64,000 bases of DNA from Heliocidaris tuberculata (GCA_025618425.1 CM046836.1:10825004-10889003), one strand, 5' to 3'. Positions 10,451-23,405 are shown, numbered from the stretch's first letter. A program made the numbers and translations. Notes: generated by a model not told the origin, from the letters alone.

Positions 10451-11444
10451 GATCATCCTCTTGCAATTATCAAGTTTCATCTGTGTACACACATGCATTA
10501 TTCATAATCAAGAATAGAATTTGTATTGAAAACGTATATTGCTTTATCTGTACATGTCGTCTTTCTTACCACCAAGATACTGTATATATGTCTAAGACGT
10601 CTATCGAATTGACAAGTTTGTTTAAAGAGCAACTTAATTCTGATAATCAAAGCAGAAAAATCAAAGAAAGATTGATGAAAGTTTGAACGAAGTCTATAAT
10701 TCTTTTTAAAAATTTTTTTAAAAAAATCTCACCCCTCCCCCCTTTCAAGGAAAATGATGTGAAAATAATTTCGGGATGCTCCTGATGACAACGGTATGAT
10801 ACGACTTTGCTTCCAAAATAGAGGAGGGATAAACTTTTTTCATGTCAGGGGAGGTCCAATGCGATGGTGTATTTAGAAATTGATGAATATGGGGCCGTAT
10901 GTACTCGGCAGCCGGGCGTGCTGGGAAAATGTATGTTTTCTTGGGGCTGCAAATGGAAGGGGAGGCCGGCGTAAGCTTTATCCTACGCTGCTATGTAGGA
11001 ACAGGGAAATGTAATTTCCCTGGTAAGAATAAGACTGGATGTATGTAGGATCTCGGTTATGACTGAGATGAAATATATCTGAAAACTTTTCTTACCAAGC
11101 AAAAATTATTCCTTGTAAAGCAATTAGACATACCCCAGCTACGTTTGACGACTTATGGATATTTAATTGTTGGTACGTAAACGCACTGAAGGCTGTGGTT
11201 TAGGTCCGACACAACTCAAACGAGTCCATAAATTTGTATTTCTCACTAAGAAAGAAACAGGCAGATACTGAAGACAATAATGCTGCCAGTTAGTATTTTC
11301 TAAATTTTCATACAAATATTCCAAAAGAATATCAAAGGTTTCATTTTTTTTAAAAAGAGATAGATATCAGGAATACGACCCGTTATTCCATAAACTCAAC
11401 ACCCTTAAAGTCTCTGACATAATACACTCCAAATAGCCCTACTT

Positions 11445-11717
11445 ATGTTTAAAGTCTCTATACATCAAGTTCCATCTCCACTTAGCGATATGTTTATGCT
11501 CAACAGAAGTATTCACTCATACCCAACCCGTTACGCTAATAATTACCACTTAAATAATCCTAAAACTTTATTAGCACACAAATCTATTAGACGTACCGGT
11601 CCCGATATATGGAATTCACTACCAGATGCAGTCAAGTCACACACTACTCTCTATTCTTTCAAGGCAGCCGCCAAAAAGTACCTCGTCAAACAGTATGATG
11701 ACTCTGGGCGTAAATGA
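11445..11717 (+). pseudogene. LINE reverse-transcriptase C-terminal fragment
   Basis: Ninety residues without stop ending in ...YLVKQYDDSGRK. The DIWNSLP motif and the following amphipathic SFKAAAKKYL helix are the standard C-terminal tail of chordate and echinoderm CR1/L2-like ORF2 proteins. The catalytic part is absent and the frame is broken just upstream, so it is inactive. Confidence 0.7.
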
Positions 11718-11726
11718 CATATTACG

Positions 11727-12140
11727 GTTCTAGGACACCTACCCCCTGGACAACCACCCCCCGGATAACCACCCCTAGGATAACCACCCTCTAGGACAAC
11801 TACCCCCTAGGACAACTACCCCCTAGGGCACCCACCCTCTAGGACGACTACCCCCGGGACAATTACCCTCTAGGATGATTACCCCCGACTAACTACCCCC
11901 TAGGGCAACCACCCTCTAGGACAACTACCCCCCGGACAACTACCCCCCAGACAACTACCCCCTAGGACAAACACCCTCTAGGACAACTACCCCCGGACAA
12001 CTACCCCCCAGACAACTACCCCCTAGGACACGTGTCCGGGGGTAGTTATCCGGGGGTAGTTGTCCTAGAGGGTTGTTGTCCTAGGGGGTAGTTGTCCTAG
12101 GGGTGGTAATCCGGGGGGTTGTCCAGGGGGTAGGTGTCCG
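11727..12140. repeat. Minisatellite of ~16-17 bp units with an inverted second half
   Basis: From 11727 to about 12030 the unit is a variant of CTAGGACAACTACCCCC. From about 12030 to 12140 the same unit appears as its reverse complement (GGGGGTAGTTGTCCTAG). The array is therefore a large inverted repeat with CCTAGG palindromes at many unit joints. Not a CRISPR: the units are contiguous, with no unique spacers. Confidence 0.85.
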
Positions 12141-12625
12141 GATACGACATATTACATCTTCTTTTCTCCTCTTTCTCCCTCTTTCTTTCTTCATCCTCCC
12201 CTTCTCCTTTTCTCTCTCTCTCTCTCTAATATCTCTTCAACTCAGTCCATTTTTCTACTTACCATCCTCTTCTATTTATGTTTTCTTCCTCCATACATCT
12301 CATCTAATCCCCATCCTTAATTGACTTCTATTACTTTGAATACAACGAAAAGTTTTTTTTTCTTTCTTTTTTTAAAATCTTTTCCTTTTCTTTTTTTAAT
12401 ATCCCCCTTTCTTTAGTATTTCCAATTTTTTTGTATAGGATTGTCACTCCATCAAGCTTTGCTTATGTGACAATCCTTCTTTATGATTCATTTACGTTAA
12501 TTATACAATGCAATTACTCTATTTGATAATGTATTAATATTTGTTTATTATGTTGTAATTCAGTTTGTAAAATATGTTTGAAGAAAAAAAGGATCATAAA
12601 GATAAATAAATAAATCAAAATCAAA

Positions 12626-13670
12626 ATCAGATTTCGGGAATTTCGGAATGCCCTCTCCAGGCTAAAATTCACGATTACCCCTCCCCGGTAATTACGTTCC
12701 CGAGGGAATATCCCACTGGCTCACCTCTGTAATCTTTATTATAAAGGTTCGAATGTAAATAGGGACAAAGATTTATATTCGGGAGTGGCATTTTTAATGC
12801 CCTCATCGACGATGTCTCCGCTCACAAGATGCAACATCAGTATCATCATCACATCCTAAAATCATCTGCCCTTGATTTCTTTTTTTCTAATGGAAGCAGT
12901 GTTTGTCGGTCTCTCTCGTAGAACATTGGTAACCATTAAAAACATGATCCCACAAACCTTTTATGCGTTTTACTGCTCCGCATTTTATGAGATAAATTCG
13001 GAATGTATAGCTCTTTGATCATGTTCCGTAACTAATTACAATTACCAAAGCAATAATGCCTATACCCTGCATTTTGCATTAAAAATTCCATTTAGTTAAT
13101 TGAAGTCTATTTATGTATTTGGATCACAAACATTCTACTTGTAACTTAGCCACGGTTTTACCGAGTTCGGAGTTGTCCACTTCTCAGTAATCATTAGCTT
13201 TAAATGATAGGCCTAGTTTGATAATTAGGGCTAGCATTCGAAACAAAATCTGTAGTCTGAACTATAGATATTTGTTTCGTTCACTTGCAACAGTGGTGTA
13301 AAAGTATTATAGTTTTCTTCAATTCATTTTTTAATACTATTAGCCGCAACTCGCTGGTAATGGCCCGGGGTAATGGCAACCAAAAAGGGAGATAGACTGC
13401 ATAATTTGACCTAGCTTCGTCTTTCAAACAAAACGTAAAACTGAGCGAATATCTCGAAATAGTTGTTTCGTTTTACGCTTAGCTCGATATCACCGTATCA
13501 GTGCAATTAACGCCCTGCCCGTCACGGGATTCGGACACAACCCTCAATGATTATGGACCTGTTACGTAATCACCAATTAAAAGGGTATAATGAGGGCTCG
13601 ATTTCATGAGGTGGAGGCGCCACTGTGATGATGCGTACAGTTCTGTTTCATCATATTATATTGGGTTGGA
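12626..13670. other. Intergenic sequence, nothing recognised
   Basis: Unique moderate-AT sequence with no repeat family, RNA gene or supported ORF that I can identify. Confidence 0.4.
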
Positions 13671-13687
13671 ATGCTGTACTGTATGGA

Positions 13688-13812
13688 TACAGAGAGAGAG
13701 AGAGGGGGGGGGAGAAGGAGATGGGAAATAGGGAGACGGAGAGATGAGGAGAAGAGCAATGGAGAAAGAGGGAGAGGGAGAGAGAGAGAGAGAGAGAGAG
13801 GGAGAGATGAAG
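13688..13812 (+). repeat. (GA)n / G-rich purine tract
   Basis: GAGAGAGAGAG runs separated by GGGGGGGG and GGAGA blocks; homopurine for over 100 bp. ORFs on both strands here are repeat artefacts. Confidence 0.85.
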
Positions 13813-14833
13813 GTGGAGGTAAAAAAAAAACAGGAAAGATGAAATATAATTATATTATTACGCATCAGTGAGAGAAGGATATTAACATCATTTTAAGGGT
13901 TACGAGAAGTATTTTCTATTATCTTTTTATACACCCCTTCGTTTCTAGCTTTCAGTCCTTCATCTTAATTTTAATCAAATCCATTCTCGTGCAATACAAG
14001 GTGAGGCATTCGGGTGATAAAATAAATTAGATCACTTGTTTGAATGGATACGTGAATGAATCAGTTTAAAAGATATAAGTAAATCCGTAGACGAACAAAC
14101 ATTTCCCTCGCTGTTGAAATTACAACGATTTTGACATACAAATAAACAGACATATCATCGAGACAACAATACACGTGACGCCGCAGTCTCTGCCTTAGAT
14201 GGTTCCCTAATTTGTGCTTGAATCCTCGATTCCTGCTTGTCTGTCCCAAGTTTTCCTCGGATGTATAGCAACCGCAATTTGCGGGTATCGCGGAAATTTG
14301 GATGAATAACTCCTTTAATTGCGGTCATTAAAAGCCAACGTTCGCGGGGGTAAGATTAAGACAAAAGGGGGTTTGTAAAAGTTATATTGGCCTTTGGAAT
14401 TGGTCACAAAGTCAGGTTTTCAAGGTTGGACGGCTGCAAGGCCATATATTGTCTAGGTCGTGAGAAATATAAAGGGAACTTTTTGTTTCATAAATTTGAG
14501 ATAATCACTTACAGGATTCATGGATGTTGATGCTGTTTCCGCCTTTTGCATGCACCCATCTACCCGTGTCTAGAAATCAAAGGCCTGAAAATTCCAAATA
14601 ACAACAAAGAAACTACAGTCAAGAAGTATGGCTACAATATCTACACGAAGGCACCAAGGGGTCATAATGATGGGGGAGGCATACCCCCTACGTTTTGTGG
14701 TTTGGGATAAATTCGGAGCAGAATAAACAACTCCCGCCCCACCATTTCCCATGCTTTTGTTTAAGCCATTTTCTCAATTTCTGTGTTTTGTATGTGATTT
14801 TTGCTTGTTTGTTTTGGGTGATAAGATGGAGTG

Positions 14834-14834
<1 letters not shown>

Positions 14835-14890
<56 letters not shown>

Positions 14891-14891
14891 A

Positions 14892-14975
<84 letters not shown>

Positions 14976-14993
14976 ATATATATATATATATTA
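14835..14993. repeat. (TA)n microsatellite, ~160 bp
   Basis: Almost pure TA with occasional interruptions (ATTATA, ATCTATA, ATTTATA). Overlapping YIYIYI ORFs in several frames come only from this repeat. Confidence 0.95.
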
Positions 14994-15870
14994 AATTTTG
15001 TATGTTAAGAAGAATGTAAAAAGCTCTTTCTGTATTTTTCTCATTCATACTGAGATTCATACTTTTTAAACAAATATTTCCTTCTCATCTTTTATCTAAT
15101 CTATAATGTTTTTGATACTATGGAATTTATTAATCCGTTAACTTCACATTTCAATTTATTACTTTCCATTCATTTTATTTTCGTTGCAATTCTTTTCAGA
15201 CCGTGCATTACACCCACGAGTCTTCATGAGGTCACACAAATGCGACATCCAAGCTGAAAAAAAAAATTGAAATGCTTTCCAGAATATGCATGTATTGAGG
15301 CTTGGCCTAAGTGTAAAAAAAAAAAAAATCTGCAACAAGTTATTTATTTTTTGCAAACTTCAACTTTTACTTAATTTCCATCAACCCCCCCCCCCCCTCT
15401 CCTCACACATACACACTCACGCATGCAAGTCTGTTAGATGATTATTATACTAAAGAGGATTATGATTAAAATATCAATGTAACTATACAAAAAGGGATAT
15501 ACCCACTAATAATTAATGTTAAAATTCAAACATACAAATTATTTTAATTAATTTGACTGTTTGAGGCAGCTAATTTTCCCGACCTTATGCTTCTCGAACG
15601 GTGGGGAAATATTTTCTCACATAAGAACGGCATACTCTTTTTAATCCATTCTGAATTTGTTCTAGGCCTGTCATACTTAATATTTCGGTGTGATAGTTCC
15701 ATACCCATTTTTTTTTCTTCTTCTTCTTCTAGGAACCACTTCTCATCATACATATGAATGAAAATAAAAATAATAATGTAATAAACTTGATACAAAAACA
15801 ACAACAACAACAACAACAAAACAATAACTGAGACTTGACACGATCGCAAAGACTTTCAAGAAATCTCCTC

Positions 15871-15974
15871 CAGCAGGGGCGTCGATCCTGGGGGGGGGGG
15901 GCGATTGCCCCCCCCCCAAGAAAATATTGGGGGGCAAACATATCATTTTGCCCCCCCCCCCAATAATTCCGGAG
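15871..15974. mobile_element. G/C-homopolymer foldback element
   Basis: CAGGGGCGTCGATCCT leads into G(11), then GCGATTGCC and C(10), then TTGGGGGGCAAACATATCATTTTGCCCCCC. Alternating poly-G and poly-C blocks can fold on each other. The AGGGGCGTCGATCC-poly-G start is a recurrent non-autonomous element end in marine invertebrate genomes as I recall them. The assembly gap begins 84 bp later. Confidence 0.5.
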
Positions 15975-16057
15975 GTGTAAAATAAAATAAGGAAAAAACT
16001 CAGGAAATGATGCCTTCCAAACAATGAAATACAAAAGGTTTACAAGATCAGACTTCC

Positions 16058-16557
16058 NNNNNNNNNNNNNNNNNNNNNNNNNNNNNNNNNNNNNNNNNNN
16101 NNNNNNNNNNNNNNNNNNNNNNNNNNNNNNNNNNNNNNNNNNNNNNNNNNNNNNNNNNNNNNNNNNNNNNNNNNNNNNNNNNNNNNNNNNNNNNNNNNNN
16201 NNNNNNNNNNNNNNNNNNNNNNNNNNNNNNNNNNNNNNNNNNNNNNNNNNNNNNNNNNNNNNNNNNNNNNNNNNNNNNNNNNNNNNNNNNNNNNNNNNNN
16301 NNNNNNNNNNNNNNNNNNNNNNNNNNNNNNNNNNNNNNNNNNNNNNNNNNNNNNNNNNNNNNNNNNNNNNNNNNNNNNNNNNNNNNNNNNNNNNNNNNNN
16401 NNNNNNNNNNNNNNNNNNNNNNNNNNNNNNNNNNNNNNNNNNNNNNNNNNNNNNNNNNNNNNNNNNNNNNNNNNNNNNNNNNNNNNNNNNNNNNNNNNNN
16501 NNNNNNNNNNNNNNNNNNNNNNNNNNNNNNNNNNNNNNNNNNNNNNNNNNNNNNNNN
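16058..16557. other. Assembly gap (500 N)
   Basis: Exactly 500 N bases, the usual placeholder for a scaffold gap. True length and content are unknown. ORFs running through it are meaningless. Confidence 0.99.
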
Positions 16558-17216
16558 AAAAAAAAAAAATGTTAAAACACGTCACCGTTTAGAGGCGCGT
16601 GGGACTATACACTATACAGTGGCAGATTGCTACGCATGCAGTGCCAGCAGCGCAATCAGCAACGCAAACTCAACAAGTGAAATATTTATAAACAATACTA
16701 ATCCTCACCTGCAGTATTAAGTATCGGTAGGAATTCAAGGACAGACAATGTCAAGATTACAACCACAGACAAAAGGGCGACAGATTTCCGAGTTTCCATG
16801 TTAAATTTCAGCCCAAACACCATCCAGAAAAGAGAAAAACAAAAGAGGTGAAAAAGTTATTTTTCTCTCGCGGCCTAGCCTCCACCTGTAACTTAGTCTA
16901 TTTCCAGACTTCACTTTCATAATTTGTGCACAACATAATTATATGTTTTTTTTTTTTTTATTATTATATACGAGATTTTAATTATCAAATATAAGTTATA
17001 AACTCTGGACTGGTGTATTTTCTAAGGCAAGATAATAGCATTCATTATTAATTATAGCATATTCATACCGAAATTTTCCATTTTTGCGACATCTCACCTA
17101 TTTCATGTACAATTAAGACAAGTGGTACTTGAAAGAGGTACCGTATATTCATTCATTCACTTATTTCCCTCTGATTACATTCATCTTTCGTTACAAAAAA
17201 AAGTCCTTTTTTAGTT

Positions 17217-17348
17217 TCCTCCTCCTCCTCCTCCTCCTCCTCCCTCCTCTCCTTCCTCCTCCTTCTCTCTCCTTCTTCTTCTTTCTCTTCTTCTTCTTCT
17301 TCTTCTTCTTCTTATTCTTCTTCTTCTTCTTCTTCTTCTTCTTCTTCT

Positions 17349-17395
<47 letters not shown>

Positions 17396-17573
17396 TTCTT
17401 CTTCTTCTTCTTCTTCTTCTTCTTCTTCTTTCTTCTTTCTTCTTCTTCTTCTTCTTCTTCTTCTTCTTTTCTTCTTCTTCTTCTTCTTCTTCTTCTTCTT
17501 CTTCTTCTTTCTTCTTCTTCTTCTTCTTCTTCTTCTTCTTCTTCTTCTTCTTCTTTCTTCTTCTTCTTCTTCT
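17217..17573 (+). repeat. (CTT)n / (CTC)n homopyrimidine tract, ~355 bp
   Basis: Starts as CCTCCTCCT, passes through CCTTCTTTC variants, then is nearly pure TTC for over 250 bp. The minus strand is GAA/GAG. Predicted poly-F/S or poly-K/E/R proteins are artefacts. Long GAA/TTC tracts can form triplex DNA. Confidence 0.95.
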
Positions 17574-17879
17574 ATATATTTGTACTTTGATCAAGAACGA
17601 TACATGCATATCCAAATGATGATTTCCCCTCAAACACACACACACACACATTATTCTGGAATTAATACAGAAAACAGTATTTTCTGGATGTGCGCCATCT
17701 CTCGACAAAGGTGAAAAAATTAGTTGTAGAATTAAATGGAGATATATGGAAAAAAAAAACACGAAAAGTGGCCTCACACATTTCAAGTGCCTCACGTGTG
17801 ACACTGGAACTGTTACAATGCAGCATTGCATAATCATTTTTGGGTTTGTTTGTTTTTTAAATCTTCTTTCCTCATTTTG

Positions 17880-18400
17880 GTCCCCCATCTACACACCCCC
17901 CCCCCTCTCCTCTCTCCTCTCTCTTTCCCTCTTCCCTGTCCCATTTCTTCTTTTCGCTCTCTTTTTTTCTCTGCTCTCTGCTCTCTGCTCTCTTGCTCTT
18001 CTTCTTTCATATCTTATACATCGTAGACAGCCCTCTTTTCTACGAGTTCTTAATAAATGTTTAAGTTTAATATCTCCTTTTCTTTCTTCATCATCCTTTG
18101 TTTTTAATTATGCCAACCTCCTTTTCTCTCCCTCTTCATCTCTCCCTCCCTCTCATCCCTTTTTCTTTCCTTCTTTCTCTCTCGCAGTCTCAGTGAATTC
18201 CAACTTGAAGCTCTCTTGCTTCTCTCTCTCTTCTATTACTCCAAATTAAATGTGTTAGTTTAATATCTCATTTGCTTTCATGATCATCCTTTATTTTAAT
18301 CCTACCAACACCCTTCCAACTCTCTTTCTTTCTCTCTCCTTCTCTCAGTTTCTGCTAGTCTCTCTTCCTTCTCCACACCTTACGCAAGTACAATAAAAAT
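17880..18400 (+). repeat. Pyrimidine-rich stretch with a ~195-bp tandem duplication
   Basis: CT-rich throughout. The block GTTTAATATCTC...CATCATCCTTT...AATTATGCCAACCTCC at about 18064 recurs at about 18259 as GTTTAATATCTCATTTGCTT...GATCATCCTTT...CCTACCAACACCC, each followed by a CTCTC run. Ends abruptly where AT-rich unique sequence begins. Confidence 0.6.
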
Positions 18401-18466
18401 CACCAATAACGAGCAAATAGGTTTAGTTTGTGTAATGCTTAAAATATAGCACATTTAATAGTCATC

Positions 18467-21400
18467 TTTATTTACATGTATACAGATATTATAGGTAGGC
18501 ATTTACCAAGCCTTCCAAGATAACATCATGTTTTCTTGACAAGTTCTTTTTAAAAAATGATGAAGAATTTGTCTTTTAATATGCATATCACAAATGACTG
18601 GTACAAAAAATTAGTACATGTACAGAGTCTTAATTGTGGTAGATTGTACACTGTTGGCATATGTTCATTGTATGATAATACAGAAAAAAAAGAGAAGGTA
18701 ATTAAAGAAAACTTTTGGCATAACCTAACATATAAAATAAAACAATCATTAGAAAAGAAAAATATACACACTGGCTTAGCACATGCTATAGTTTGAGGTT
18801 AGAAACAATACAATAAATTATTGAGGATGAAAAAGAGAATAGCAGATCTTTAATCTGCATCATATACACATAACTAAAATCATGACCTATAAGCAATGTG
18901 GATAGCATCTGTTAAATTCAATGTTCCCTCTGTGGTCTCATAAGAAAACAGATAAGCTGTAAGCAGGGCTAGGTAGAAATAGCTGATCCCAAATACATTC
19001 GGCATTGTTGAACACTGGAGATGGATATTTTACCTCAAGAACTGAATAGAATATAATTTTTTACAGAAGAGTTTTTAATCTCATTTGATGCAAAACACAA
19101 CACTCTCCAGGCCCCGTTGCATAAAACTTACCATTGATGGTAACTTTGCCATCAATGGTAACTTCCATTTAAACCTTGAATTGACTGGCTGTTGACCAAT
19201 GTTACTATGATAGTTACCGTTAATGGTAAATTTTACGCAACGGGGCCCAGGACGGCAACCAATAACCAAAGATTTTAAAATTTTTGTTCAAACCCCACTC
19301 CCCTTCCAATCTTTGACTATCTAAAACAAAGACGTCAACAATTTCATTATTATTTTTGGCACAATATTTACGTTTCAATACATGAAATCATGATCTCGGT
19401 TGATAAAAAATATGCCATTCGATTCTTTAAAAATTACTTCCTTTGAGTTTAAGCTTTATCAACATAATCATAAACCCATCATGATGATCATAGATATGTT
19501 CCACTCTCAGCAACTTCATTTAATGTATTAACATCAATTACAAAATTCCCTCAATTTTAGCACAAGAAAGTCTGCAAATTTGGAGTTGAATTTTGACAGA
19601 TGCTGTCTAAAATTATGTTGTGACTACATGTCACAAAACATCCCCAATTTAGTCAAAGAGAAATATATGTTTTTATTGATATCTTGTAAGCTGACAATTT
19701 CAGGGGCACATCATATTCTACGCTCCTTTTAAAAACATGAGTAAATTTGATGGCAGAAAAAAGAAAATACTCCTACTTTCAGTCTTTCATGCCACACTTT
19801 TTTGGCGATCATGCATAATTACTGTGTTTTGTGATAGGGTTATTAGTTGGCACACATGAATTAAATAAAAAATAGAATCATTATACATGTATACACTAAA
19901 CTTGAATGATAAATAAATAACATATTACTGGGGATTTCCTTGCATTTTCCAAAAGGAGATTATGCTACTTCTGGTGAAAATTGTCAGAGAAAGATGCAAA
20001 ATTTGCAGATGATATGGCCACAATATTACCTTGCCCTATAAATACATGGATATAAAAATACAATCACCATAAATAAGAGGCAGTTTGTCATAATTTATGA
20101 ACTGGTATTTTCTGCCTAATACAAATTCAGTACAAAATCTTGCTTCCTTCATCTCGAAATAATACACTAGAATAAATTTCTCTCATCCGAGGCATTTCAT
20201 GGAAATGATGGGTCAGACGCTCCCTTTAAAAAAAAAAAAACTTGGCATCACAATTAATTTTTACCTATAAACATATAAAACAATGAGAAATGGTCTTTAA
20301 AAAATCAGAAAAGAAGAGGATTAAAGATGTTATCCCTTTTTCTTGTTGCATAGTTATGGATTTGTACAAAATGCCAGTGGGGTAGCAGGACTCCAGATGT
20401 AACAACAACACCACCTACTTCATTTTTTAAAATTTTCCAAGACATTGTCCATAATCTTCCTACATTATCTCAGGTCCATATTCTCAACCCACGGCAGAGT
20501 CCTCTTAAAAACATTAATCCCTTTTGTGCCACCAAATTTGTGAACAACTGTCAAAAATGAACTTTCAAGAGTTCACTTGAAGGGACTCTTTTTTTTTTTC
20601 TTCAAGATTTTGGCACTAAAATCAAGGAAGGATGGGGTCAGCATAATTTTCTTGATCCCCTGTGCTTAAATTCTAATTTGTTGGGTTGTAAACAGAATTG
20701 TGACGAAAATCAGTTATTATGCTGGGTGTGGTTTTTTACACCAATGTGACTCAGGTGGTTCATTGTTGCTGCAGTGTTCCAGCAATTACTGAAGTGTTCC
20801 AGAGCCAAGGTGTTTCTGTTTTAGTGTTCAGGTAACTGTAGGGGTGTCAATATAAGTTGAGTAATTCAGGACCAGGCAGAAGCAAGTTTCATGGAGGTAC
20901 ATATCCTATGCAGTGTGTGTGTTCACTTTCAGGTAGCGAATATGAATTACGAATCTATAATTCAACTGCTTTGATAGAATACTGTGCAGAATAAATAATT
21001 CATCAAGGCATTTTCCCTTTAATGAGATTTGATATGTACATATTAAAATTGATCTTAATCCCTTTAAAACATATGCTGAATTCTTTGCAGTGATATAGAC
21101 AGCAGTACATAATTCTCTACCCAACTTGAATCACCGTTTTTTAATTTGATGAGTTTGTGACCAATTCTCCCAAGAAATCTTGGTTTAGGAGGAATATCCA
21201 CATAATCCCATTTTAATGAATATGGTGGGAAGAACAGCACAGGAGAAGGTATTTCAATGAATACAGCCATTTTTTTACTTACCTGCTGAGAATAAATTCA
21301 TCAATTACCAAGGCGGGGCTGCAAGTCCATCATCAGTAATTTCCCTGAGATCTTATGACAACCTGTTTTTGCATAAATTTTGGATGTATCCCTACAAAGT

Positions 21401-23272
21401 AAGGAATGCTTTACATAAATTCAGTTCGTTTCTTTACAATGGTATTAAATTTCTCCTGTCTTTAAATACCTATGGATATATCCCCAAGAGCAAAAGATGC
21501 TTATAAAACTTCAATCAATTTCTCAAATCGTTTTGCATTTCTCCTGTACGTGTTGGAAAAACCAGAACCTAGCCCTCTTAATTCATGCTGCGCACAATAC
21601 CGTACTCCATTTGCCGAGGTTATTGACCCAGCATATCATGGGCTTGATAACCGCATCCTAATAAACTCATGAACATATCTTATGTTCATATACTGATGGT
21701 CAGATAGTGATACTTCATCACTTGAGACTGACAGACTTTCTGGATGTCCATTCATCACTCTTGTATATAGCACCTCTACAGATGTAAACTATTTCACAAT
21801 TTTCACCATAGAAACTAAAACATTTGGTATTTTACAAATATCCATAGCCTTTTGGGGGTTGAGATCAAAATACATGCTCTTTTCCTCTCTATGTCATTAC
21901 ACGTACATGTACATGTAACAGCAAATCAAGTTACTAATTCACCAATCCGGAGAAAGGAACGCAACCAAAAAAATGGCCCCTTGTTTTTAAACAATGATGA
22001 AAAGAAACCAAAAAAGCATGCACAAATCAAAATCAAATCAACATTATACTAAAAAATGTTGTAAAAACGCAGCCTGACAACACAACAAAACTTCCATAAT
22101 GCATTTTTAAAGACCTAAAAATTCAATAAAACAACAACAGTCTGAGGTAGGATGGTCTGAGATGTAAGTGTTTAAAGGGAAATATCACACTCTTCTATTT
22201 GCTGACATAGAATGAGAGTATATTCATGAAGAACACAATAACAAATATTTTTGCTGATAGTTTTAACCTGAATTCAACATGGAAATGGTCAGTTTCTGTA
22301 CACATACTGTACCTGTCTCCCAAAGAGGTGTATATCATAAATGTCTCAACAGTTTCTTATTCATCCAATGTTTATTTTTAGTTCCCCCCCCCCCCCAATT
22401 TTTGGGGACTATCTCTAATGAGATGGTGCACATTTGAAAACAGACAATTTATCATACTATGATTTATATCTTTCAGCTTCCAGACTTACATGTCCATGCA
22501 AGCACCACCATGATTTTGTCCAGGCAAAAGTTTGGCAATATCAACTTTGCAATCAAACTATTTTTCTCGTCAGTTTTTTTTGTATGAAACTTACGAGAAA
22601 TAAAACTTGCAGGGAAAATACATCACTACCTCAAAGTATATGGATATAATCTATCAGCGATGTTATGAATATACTGATATGCAGTAACTTGAAATCTGTT
22701 TTAAAGTCATATCCTACCATATTGAAAATAGTGCAGCTGGACAAATATGAGCAGTGACTGGTTCAAAATTATAAACCTTTCCACACCCCCCCCCCCCCCC
22801 CTCTCAAATTGAAGAAACAGTTCATCAGAAACATAAAATGACTTCATCCATTGACCTGGAGAACAGAAAGGATACCTCTCCAATCTCTGAGCTCACTGTT
22901 GCTCAAATCTGCCTGAGAAAGTTTGCTACGGTGATACACATCATCACGTATAAAAGTTATTACTATATCTAGCTCCATAAGTTTTGAAGTAGAAAACACA
23001 GAGCTTAAAATGTCTCCAAGTCCATCTTAGTGATAAAGAGCAAAAATGGTTGATGAGGGCACGCCCATACCGAAAGTTCCCATGGCGACGTGACAGCCAT
23101 CGATACCATCCACAATGAAAAGTCGAAGGAGAAAGATGATTTGTTCATCTTGGTGAAAATCACTCTTGCATCCATTTTGTTGAAGGCAAGCTTCATTCCT
23201 TGTTGGTTTATCCACGAGGGATGGTATCTTGTTGGGAGGGGACTGCTTGATGTGGTGACAGATGGATGTTGC
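18467..23272 (-). other. Possible Axin 3' UTR (long, AT-rich)
   Basis: After the Axin stop the minus strand runs about 4.8 kb of AT-rich mostly unique sequence to an AATAAA (complement of 18467-18472), just before the CT-rich repeats. No other coding exon is seen in it. Poly-C tracts at 22385 and 22786 and a GGGCCC foldback at 19109-19249 lie inside. Where the transcript really ends is inference; other AATAAA signals exist within. Confidence 0.3.
19109..19249. mobile_element. GGGCCCCGTT-ended foldback MITE
   Basis: Left end AGGCCCCGTTGCATAAAACT pairs with right end TTTTACGCAACGGGGCCC. Inner TTACCATTGATGGTAA and TTACCGTTAATGGTAA are further palindromes. About 140 bp, non-coding. Shares its terminal motif with 35041-35192. 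Confidence 0.8.
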
Positions 23273-23405
23273 TCACTGATCATCAACAGATTCCACTTTG
23301 CCTACTACCTTCCCTTCATAGAGGGGAAGCACTGCATCATCATCAACAAGAATTTGATGGACCACACCAGATTCAAACTCAGTGCTTGGCATCTTGAATG
23401 TATAC
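23273..23405 (-). CDS. AXIN: Axin terminal exon, second half of DIX domain
   Basis: Acceptor ...TTTCTTCTGCAG|GTA; finishes Arg and adds 43 residues and [42 protein letters not shown], then VDDQ. Vertebrate DIX ends DEAVLPVFEEKIIGKVEKVD, so this protein is two residues longer and has Ser in place of the penultimate-motif Lys. Separated from the previous exon by 11.1 kb. Confidence 0.95.

Larger units (their letters stand above)
11260..12625 (+). mobile_element. Broken non-LTR retrotransposon (LINE) 3' end
   Basis: An ORF at 11445-11717 ends like a LINE reverse-transcriptase protein: MFKVS...LSDMF, then SYPTRYANNYHL...SIRRTGPDIWNSLPDAVK. The (T/G)P-x-(I/L)WNSLP block is characteristic of CR1/Jockey-type RT tails. 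Upstream, YDPLFHKLNTLKVSDIIHSK reads in another frame with a one-base loss near 11435, so it is disrupted. The 3' UTR carries a GGATTGTCAC...GTGACAATCC hairpin (12436-12477) and ends in (AAAT) and (CAAAAT) repeats near 12605-12630. An unusual minisatellite interrupts it at 11727-12140. Confidence 0.7.

Noticed and set aside
10618..10695. Possible solo arm of family A MITE
   Set aside because: Similarity (TTTAAAGAGCAACTT..., GAAAGTTTGAACGAA) is short and patchy; not enough to call an element.
11727..12140. CRISPR-like array
   Set aside because: Units of ~16 bp are contiguous, with no spacers, in an animal genome, and part is inverted.
14695..15019. YIYIYI ORFs
   Set aside because: Translations of the TA microsatellite in three frames.
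16024..16585. ORFs on both strands through the 500-N gap
   Set aside because: Nearly all codons are N; no sequence exists to support them.
17211..17888. Lys/Arg/Glu-rich 225-codon ORF (minus) and Phe/Ser-rich ORF (plus)
   Set aside because: Pure translation of the CTT/CTC repeat in different frames, with no domain.
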